DNA of 64,000 bases from Gyromitra esculenta (Eukaryota > Ascomycota > Pezizomycetes > Pezizales > Discinaceae): the NCBI GenBank assembly GCA_038503075.1, contig JBCAML010000011.1, positions 1,054,001-1,118,000 of the forward strand, in the 5' to 3' direction. The position numbers were made by a program, and so were the translations under genes. The notes under the pieces are model-generated. The model made no database searches and was not told the DNA's origin. It worked only from the letters and a program-made list of their open reading frames with translations. Shown one piece after another: positions 57,732-64,000 of this stretch. Position 1 is the first letter of the stretch; the number at the start of each line of letters is the position of its first letter.

Positions 57732-58064
57732 CGACTACCGGCGGGCCAGGAGGTAGCAGACGTTAACCAAACATTCGAAACCCTGGCAATCGAAGAAAGA
57801 ATTGTCTCAATCCTTGAGACCGAAAAATACAAAAACAAACGAAAAAGAAAGGAGGACGACTCTTCGGAATCGTCCAACAAAAAACAACATACAGAACCCA
57901 CCGTATACGAGCGGCCCCGAGGGCAAGCGCTACTGGTAATCAATGGAAGGAAGGTGGTAGTCAATGTATTGCTAGATTCTGGAGCTAATGTTTTTCTCTT
58001 GTCCCCTTTGTTTGTTAAGAAATGGTCGGTCCCAAAGGTAAAGAGACGTCCCGTTAACCATTAG
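57732..58064 (+). pseudogene. pol: Retrotransposon aspartic protease fragment
   Basis: In the -1 frame relative to gag. After a Lys/Glu-rich linker, VNVLLDSGANVFLLSPLFVK contains the catalytic D-S-G motif of retropepsins. The frame ends in a stop at 58062-58064, and conserved sequence continues in other frames up to 58122, so at least two indels disrupt the domain. Confidence 0.8.
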
Positions 58065-58121
58065 AAACTTCACAGGTGAAGAAGTGGTTGGAGCGGACAA
58101 GCCTTTACTAACCCTATTACT

Positions 58122-59869
58122 ATGATCATAGGGAATAATCATACATCTAATGTATCTTGCGAGATTGGGCCAGTCGAGGCTGGGTTAGACTTGATAGTGC
58201 CAGGGGGTTGGTGGTTGACGAGTCACCGGTTGGAAAACCCTTACGACCACGCAAACTGGAAGTTCGAATCTCCTGGTTGCTGTAACCAGTGCTCTGTGAC
58301 GACTGCTCCTCTTAATACCGAGAACGATATCGAATATGACGAATGGCTGGGCCTGGACGAGAATGCCCGAATAATTGGCATGGTGCGTGCAATCGATGAC
58401 GAAGAAACTGAACTTCTGAAGACTCTCCCGGGAGCATACCACCGATTTGTCAGTCTATTTGGCACTCCCATCCAGGAATCCTTGCCAGAACGAAGGCCAT
58501 TCGATCACGCTATTGATCTCGAGCATGGGACAACCGCCCCGTGGGGTCCAATCTATAAACTTTCGGAAAAAGAACTTGAGATTCTCCGGAAGTACTTGGA
58601 CAAAATGGTGGCCGAAGGGAAGATACGGCCAAGCAAGTCACCCGCTGGGTCGCCCATATTATTCGCGCCGAAACCAGACGGAGGGCTACGACTATGCGTA
58701 GATTACCGTGGTTTGAACAAGGTGACAGTAAAGAACCGATACCCTCTGCCGCTAATGTCCGAATTGCGTGATAGAGTCAATGGGGCTTCGATCTTTACCA
58801 AACTGGACCTCAAAGACGGTTTTCACCAGATCCGTATCAAAGAAGGCGATGAGTGGAAAACAGCGTTTCGTACAAGATATGGTCATTTCGAGTACACAGT
58901 CATGCCTTTCGGCTTGGCAAACGCCCCCGCAACCTTTCAAGATATGATGCATCAGGTGCTCCGCGAATTTCTGGACCAAGGGGTTGTGGTTTATATTGAC
59001 GACATCCTCATCTACTCAAAGACCCTCGAGGAACATGAGGCCTTGGTGACCAGAGTCCTGCAGCGGTTGGAGGACGAGGGTTTGGCAGTATCCATTAAGA
59101 AAAGCTACTTTCACTTGCGGGAAGTTGAGTTTTTAGGGTACATAATTTCTGACAAAGGCGTGTCTATGTCAATGAAGAAGGTCGAGTCAATCCTTTCATG
59201 GGAAACCCCGAAGAGCATACGCGATGTTCAGGTATTCATTGGATTCGCCAATTTTTACCGACGGTTCATCGAAAATTTCTCCCAAGTTGCAAGTCCCTTA
59301 ACCGAGTTAACCAAAGGGGACCCCAAGAAATTCCAATGGGGTGACCGTCAAGCGATAGCTTCGAGTACCTAAAAGTTGCCTTCACGACAGCACCTATCCT
59401 TTGTCACTTTGCGCCGGAACGGCAGACTGTGGTAGAAACCGACGCCTCAGACTATGCGCTAGGTTGCGTCCTCTCGCAGATCATCGATAGCAAGCTACAT
59501 CCCGTAGCATTCCATTCCAGAAAATTTAATAAAGCCGAACTTAACTACGAGGTGCACGATAAAGAACTACTCGCGATAGTAACCGCCTTCAAGGAATGGC
59601 GACATTACCTAGAAGGAAGCAAGCACCAAGCGATCGTCTATACGGACCATAAAAATCTCGAATATTTCATGAAGGAGACAAGGATCCTAAATCGACGACA
59701 GGCTAGATGGGCGGAATATTTATCGTCATTCGACTTTAAAATCATATATCGACCTGGATCAGCGGGAGGAAAGCCAGATGCATTATCAAGACGACCGGAG
59801 TATCGTCCTAAGGAGGGGATACAACACAGCCTACAGAAGCCATGTTCCGAAGCGGCCAAGTCGATATGA
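58122..59869 (+). pseudogene. pol: Retrotransposon reverse transcriptase and RNase H, frameshifted
   Basis: RT blocks are intact: SPAGSPILFAPKPDGGLRLC, VDYRGLNKVTVKNRYPLPLM, TKLDLKDGFHQIRIKEGDEW, MPFGLANAPATFQDMMH, and the catalytic VVVYIDDILIYSKTLEEHEA (YIDD at about 58994). The frame breaks near 59360 by what appears to be a one-base loss just before [14 protein letters not shown]. RNase H then continues in a new frame with [35 protein letters not shown] and [10 protein letters not shown], ending at 59869. Stops separate it from integrase. Confidence 0.92.
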
Positions 59870-60090
59870 CTGGCCGTCCCAGTAAGTCAATCGTTATATC
59901 CTTAATTCATAGAAAAGACGATAACACAATTGTACAAAACCAAAACGATGACCCGTTACACTTTACCGAGCTGGACTCAAACGGCAATCATCACCATTAT
60001 AATTTTAATCCTAATACAACACACGAGGAGCTACTTATTTCATGAACAATCCTCAAAGCGCTTCAAGTCCTTAAATTTAATTCGGACTTT

Positions 60091-61560
60091 TTGGAGCAGG
60101 TTAAAAGGAAGGTCGAGTCTGACGAAGACTATAAGGAAATTCGAGACTTAGTTAAAGCTGGCAGCGAAATCAAGAGGCTACAACACTACACAGTGATGGA
60201 GGAACTCCTCTATTGGAAAAACAGGCTAACAATCCCTAACGATGATGAAATCAAAACTACCATTTTAGAAAATGAACACGACTCCAAGATAGCAGGGCAC
60301 TTTGGCATGGACAAAACCACGGAACTTGTTCAGCGGAACTTCTACTGGCCTCATATGACCGAGTGGATTACAGATTACGTCCGCTCATGCGATCCATGCC
60401 AACATAACAAATCCGTGCGTCATAAGAAATATGGACTCCTGCAACCGCTAGAGACCCCATACGCTCCATGGATGTCGATATCAACAGACTTCATCGTCCA
60501 GTTACCCGAGTCGAGAGGATTCACCCAAATATGTGTAGTAGTTGACAGGTTTACCAAGATGGCGCACTTCATCCCACTAATAGAAAGAGCTACAGCAAGT
60601 GATGTGGCAAAGGCTTTTGTTGACAAAGTTTGGAAACTTCACGGGCTTCCGAAAGAAATTGTTTCAGACCGAGATGCTAAGTTCACAGGGGAATTCTGGA
60701 CCTCATTATGCAAACTTCTAGACATTAAGTCCAGCAAATCTACCGCATTCCATCCTGAGACCGACGGACAAACCGAAAGGGTTAATCAAGTCCTGGAAGC
60801 CTACCTAAGAAACTTCGTCAACTACGACCAAGATGACTGGTACGACCTACTGCCGTTAGCGGAGTTCGCTTACAACAATGCCGAAGCCACAGCCACTGGA
60901 ATCAGCCCCTTCTATGCCAATCATGGTTTCCATCCCAGAACAGCTTGGACGATTGATACCGAAGTCAAGAATCCAGCGTCAAAGTTATACGCACATTGGC
61001 TTCAGAAAGTAAACGATTTTGCCACTACCTCGCTCAAAGCCACCCGAGAAAACATGTCCAAATATTTTGACAAGAAACGACAGGCGGAACCATCCTTTAA
61101 GGTCGGAGATTTAGTAATGCTCGACGCCAGAAACATTAGAACCAAGCGTCCAACGAAAAAGTTAGCCCCTAAGTCATACGGACCCTTCCCGATTACACGA
61201 GTCGGTACTAGAGCTTGCACTTTAGATACAGGAGGTCGCTGGAGGATATTCCCCACCTTCCATGTATCCTTGCTCGAGCCATACCGGACAAGCGTCAGGG
61301 AAACCCGAAAACAAGACCGACCGCCGCCTGACGACATTGAAGGTGACAATGAGTATGAGGTGGAATACATCGTCAAAAGCGAGAAGAGAGAAACCAAAGT
61401 GGGACGACGAACGATTAGCCGGATGTTCTATTTCATCAAATGGGTGGGATACCCGGAAGATGAGAACTCATGGGAACCTGCCGACGAAGGAGGATTAGCC
61501 AATGCAGCCGAAGCAATTGCCGAATTTCACAGTCTTTACCCACAACAGCCTAAGCCATAA
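60091..61560 (+). CDS. pol: Retrotransposon integrase with GPY/F region and chromodomain (489 aa)
   Basis: Zinc-binding HHCC domain: HDSKIAGHFGMDKTTELVQR, then YVRSCDPCQHNKS. Catalytic core DDE: STDFIVQLPESRGF, KEIVSDRDAKFTGEFW, and HPETDGQTERVNQVLEAYLR. After the core come KVGDLVMLDARNI and KLAPKSYGPFPITRVGTRAC (GPY/F-type module), and WRIFPTFHVSLLEPY. The last 75 residues form a chromodomain (EYEVEYIVKSEKRE, FYFIKWVGYPEDENSWEPAD), which in chromoviruses directs insertion to marked chromatin. The frame is open but lies downstream of the broken pol segments. Confidence 0.93.
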   Translation: MEQVKRKVESDEDYKEIRDLVKAGSEIKRLQHYTVMEELLYWKNRLTIPNDDEIKTTILENEHDSKIAGHFGMDKTTELVQRNFYWPHMTEWITDYVRSCDPCQHNKSVRHKKYGLLQPLETPYAPWMSISTDFIVQLPESRGFTQICVVVDRFTKMAHFIPLIERATASDVAKAFVDKVWKLHGLPKEIVSDRDAKFTGEFWTSLCKLLDIKSSKSTAFHPETDGQTERVNQVLEAYLRNFVNYDQDDWYDLLPLAEFAYNNAEATATGISPFYANHGFHPRTAWTIDTEVKNPASKLYAHWLQKVNDFATTSLKATRENMSKYFDKKRQAEPSFKVGDLVMLDARNIRTKRPTKKLAPKSYGPFPITRVGTRACTLDTGGRWRIFPTFHVSLLEPYRTSVRETRKQDRPPPDDIEGDNEYEVEYIVKSEKRETKVGRRTISRMFYFIKWVGYPEDENSWEPADEGGLANAAEAIAEFHSLYPQQPKP

Positions 61561-61759
61561 GCTGTTTCACATTTGTATTCTTTCCTTGCGTTTAGAATAT
61601 GTATAAAATGTTTTACTACTAAAAAGAAACTAGCTGAGGGGAAAATTTTCCATCGTGGCCAAGTAAACGCGGTGGTTTTTATGTACCCAAGATGCTATAG
61701 AACCACTTTGTAATCAGTTAATTATTTTGTATTATAGTTAGACGAGGACGACTAACCTA

Positions 61760-61771
61760 GGAGGGGGATAC
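61760..61771 (+). other. Polypurine tract next to the 3' LTR
   Basis: GGAGGGGGATAC abuts the TGTTATACC start of the 3' LTR; this is the expected plus-strand primer site. Confidence 0.7.
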
Positions 61772-62719
61772 TGTTATACCTGTACCTTTTGAAGGAGTTC
61801 CTGGCCCTGGAGTTACCCTATCTTTGGAGTTACCCTACTTTAGCACCTTCCGGATCGGGACTGGTGCCTGTTACCCTGCCTCCAATCCTTCCAGTAGGTA
61901 TAGTATTTGGAGAAGGGGGGACAGCACCAGAAAAGACCTGTCCCAGAGGGCAAAAGTAACCCCTAGGCCGTCAAGCAAAACCGTCCGGCGGAATGGGACC
62001 CGGAGGGTATGTAGGGGAAGTGTCTGGCTTCGCTGTGGTTCAAACGGATTGCGAATCGGACCAAAACTGGCGGAGTTACAGACTGACAAAGATAAGGGAA
62101 CGCAAGGCTACGCGACGATTCGGATAGGCGAAATGATCGTCTCGAAGAGACGAACGCAATAAAGACGAATACGTAACTCCCGTGTTACCGACATGCATAT
62201 TGCTCGGAGAATCGCGGATCGGGGCCAGGGAACTCAATAGGGTATCGGGTATGGAGATAAGGCGAAGTGGTTTCATGTTGTCATAGTAGTTAGCGCCTCT
62301 ACACCACACTATACCCAAACATAGTAGAGAGGAGGCATTATAAATACTCTCGCAGTGGATGTAAACTCTGAGTCGGATCATTAGCGACGAAGAACGAGCC
62401 TTATCAATATTATATTGTTTCTAGCAAAATTACTTCCGTGCAATTTACTCCTTTACTTGTGAATTACTTTTATCTCGCTTAGCAAGGCCTTGGCCCTTCA
62501 GCGTTAGCTATTAAAACCTTACTATTGGAAGTTCTTCACGGAACTTTGCTCGATCCCTACTTTGAACCCTACGGTTATCTTTTAGCGGTTCATAAGAAGC
62601 AGTTAGGACTTGCGCCTGTGTATTGTGTTGCGGATAGCAACCGGGCAGGTTATAGCGTCTAGATTGTTATCTAAAGCTTCTTGGAGATTTCCTGTGCGGT
62701 AAGAAGTACCGGTCTTACA
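61772..62719 (+). repeat. 3' LTR (948 bp)
   Basis: Same termini as the 5' LTR. By eye alignment there are 20 substitutions (19 transitions) and one single-base indel relative to the 5' copy. Confidence 0.95.
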
Positions 62720-63171
62720 AGCAAATGCCCATTTTATGTGTGCGGACATTGGTGCAAAGAAAAGCATTCATCAACACTAACTGCCCCATGGCCATTGTAG
62801 ATCCTTTATTATCAAAAAACGAACTGGAGGAAATCAAAACTGACATAACAATGTATAGGCTTGGAGGATCAAGTTCACTCCCCGATTCTTCCAAGCATAC
62901 ATCGCAATGTTATAAGCAGCCAGAGCACCAGGTCATAAATCAACCTGTATTATTGGCCCAACATGTAGTAGTGAGAATTAATATTATCCGGGCCTGGAAA
63001 CCAATTTTTTTTTGTACATGTATCATTCTGAATTGTGTGCTATTCTAAATTACATCACCCAGAAGGTGTAATTCTGCATGTTTGTCGTATAAGTAAGTTA
63101 TAAACGGTGATTTCAATTCCCACTCGGGCATTTTAACACCTGGTGTCTCGCCTGGGAGGTCTGAAGGATAT
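62720..63171. other. Spacer between two LTR insertions
   Basis: 452 bp of AT-rich sequence with no gene or repeat recognised, lying between the end of the complete element and the start of the inverted LTR. Confidence 0.5.
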
Positions 63172-64000
63172 TGTAAGACCGGTACTTCTTACCGCACAGG
63201 AAATCTCCAAGAAGCTTTAGATAACAATCTAGACGCTATAACCTGCCCGGTTGCTATCCGCAACACAATACACAAGGCGCAAGTCTAACTGCTTCTTATG
63301 AACCGCTTAAAAGATAACCTTAGGGTTCAAAGTAGGGATCGAGCACAGTTCCGTAAAGAACTTCCAATAGTAAGGTTTTAATAACTAACGCTGAAGGGCC
63401 AAGGCCTTGCTAAGCGAGATAAAAGTAATTCACAAGTAAAAGAGTAAATTGCACGAAAGTAATTTTGCTAGAAACAATATAATATTGATAAGGCTCATTC
63501 TTCGACGCTAATGGTCCGGCTCAGAGTTTACATCCACTGCGAGAGTATTTATAATGCCTCCTCTCTACTTTGTTTGGGTATAGTGTGGTGTAGAGGCGCT
63601 AACTACTATGACAACATAAAATCACTTCGCCTTATCTCCATACCCGATACCCCATTGAGTTCCCTGGCCCCGATCCGTGATTCTCCGAGCAGTATGCATG
63701 TCGGTAACACGGGAGTTACGTATTCGTCTTCATTGCGTTCGTCTCTTCGAGGCAATCATTTCGCCTATCCGAATCGTCGCGTAGCATTGCGTTCCCTTAT
63801 CTTTGTCAGTCTGTAACTCCGCCAGTTTTGGTCCGATTCGCAATCCGTTTGAACCACAGCGAAGCCAGACACTTCCCCTACATACCCTCCGGGTCCCATG
63901 CCGCAGGACGGTTTTGCTTGACGGCCTAGGGGTTACTTTTGCCCTCTGGGAGAGGTCTTTTCTGGTGCTGTTCCCCTGTCTCCAAATACTATACCTACTG
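63172..64000 (-). repeat. Inverted LTR of the same family, cut by window edge
   Basis: Starts TGTAAGACC, the reverse complement of the LTR end, and follows the LTR sequence backwards to the window end (829 of ~949 bp). It is either a solo LTR or the downstream LTR of a second element in opposite orientation extending to the right. Confidence 0.93.

Larger units (their letters stand above)
54621..62719 (+). mobile_element. Ty3/gypsy chromovirus LTR retrotransposon, full-length but defective
   Basis: Two direct LTRs (54621-55569 and 61772-62719) enclose gag, protease, RT, RNase H and integrase in that order, the Ty3/gypsy order, with a chromodomain at the integrase C-terminus. Flanking 5-mers AGCGA (left) and AGCAA (right) look like one target-site duplication with a single mutation. 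Several frameshifts and stops interrupt pol, so this copy cannot make a complete polyprotein. LTR divergence of about 2% shows a moderately recent insertion, though RIP-like mutation would inflate the apparent age. Confidence 0.95.

Noticed and set aside
58180..58300. tRNA-like segment containing GTTCGAATC
   Set aside because: It lies inside the retrotransposon pol frame between protease and RT, where it encodes family-conserved residues (LIVPGGWW...). No acceptor stem or complete cloverleaf could be drawn.
59842..60045. 67-aa frame between RNase H and integrase
   Set aside because: Probably part of the original pol linker displaced by frameshifts; not an independent gene.
62725..63048. 107-aa frame in the spacer between LTRs
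   Set aside because: No motif, AT-rich, ends in a hydrophobic run typical of random T-rich sequence.
1..64000. Search for a CRISPR array, prokaryotic operons, biosynthetic cluster or defence island
   Set aside because: Spliced eukaryotic genes throughout, no spaced direct repeats, and neighbouring genes belong to unrelated housekeeping pathways.

Overview
The window looks like nuclear DNA of a filamentous ascomycete (Pezizomycotina; a Pezizomycetes-type genome would fit, but that is inference). Support for this: short GT-AG introns, mostly 50-95 nt, in nearly every gene; long non-coding spacers; fungal-specific families (RSA3, an SPX-RING E3, a 'BTB domain transcription factor' family protein); and a Ty3/gypsy chromovirus. 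Exon joins were deduced by hand from reading frame, splice sites and family similarity.

Layout. 1-3600 (-): N-terminal three quarters of UDP-glucose:glycoprotein glucosyltransferase (ER folding quality control), cut by the left edge. 5725-6363 (+): acidic Ser-rich orphan. 7934-8470 (-): small orphan. 9336-10880 (+): fungal 'BTB domain transcription factor' family. 13035-14493 (+): COQ1 polyprenyl diphosphate synthase (ubiquinone side chain). 15366-16848 (+): HOP2 meiotic recombination factor with a 538-nt last intron. 19651-21773 (+): tandem CCCH zinc-finger protein. 23035-24284 (-): class I SAM methyltransferase. 25182-28476 (+): CHL1/DDX11 Fe-S DNA helicase, whose exons sum to one nucleotide short exactly at the Walker A motif. 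30150-31518 (+): secreted Asn-rich protein with an RGG-like tail. 32524-33287 (+): small coiled-coil protein, tail-to-tail with 33431-34140 (-) RSA3 (ribosome assembly). 36308-37594 (-): conserved orphan. 43242-45132 (-): F-box/transglutaminase-like/YccV-like protein (FBXO21 architecture), divergent from 46291-47630 (+): LRR-SAP protein. 51308-52950 (+): SPX-RING E3 ligase.

54621-62719 is a full-length but broken Ty3/gypsy chromovirus: two ~950-bp LTRs, gag, protease, RT-RNase H, and integrase with a C-terminal chromodomain. A third, inverted LTR begins at 63172 and runs off the right edge. The LTRs differ almost only by transitions, as expected from RIP or cytosine-methylation mutation.

The spacers hold at least five short inverted-repeat elements flanked by TA (MITE candidates), a possible solo LTR and several microsatellites. 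The genes are mostly unrelated housekeeping genes, with no biosynthetic, defence or other functional cluster. I found no convincing previously undescribed system. The most useful leads are the CHL1 lesion, the HOP2 micro-exon, the MITE set and the LTR mutation pattern.
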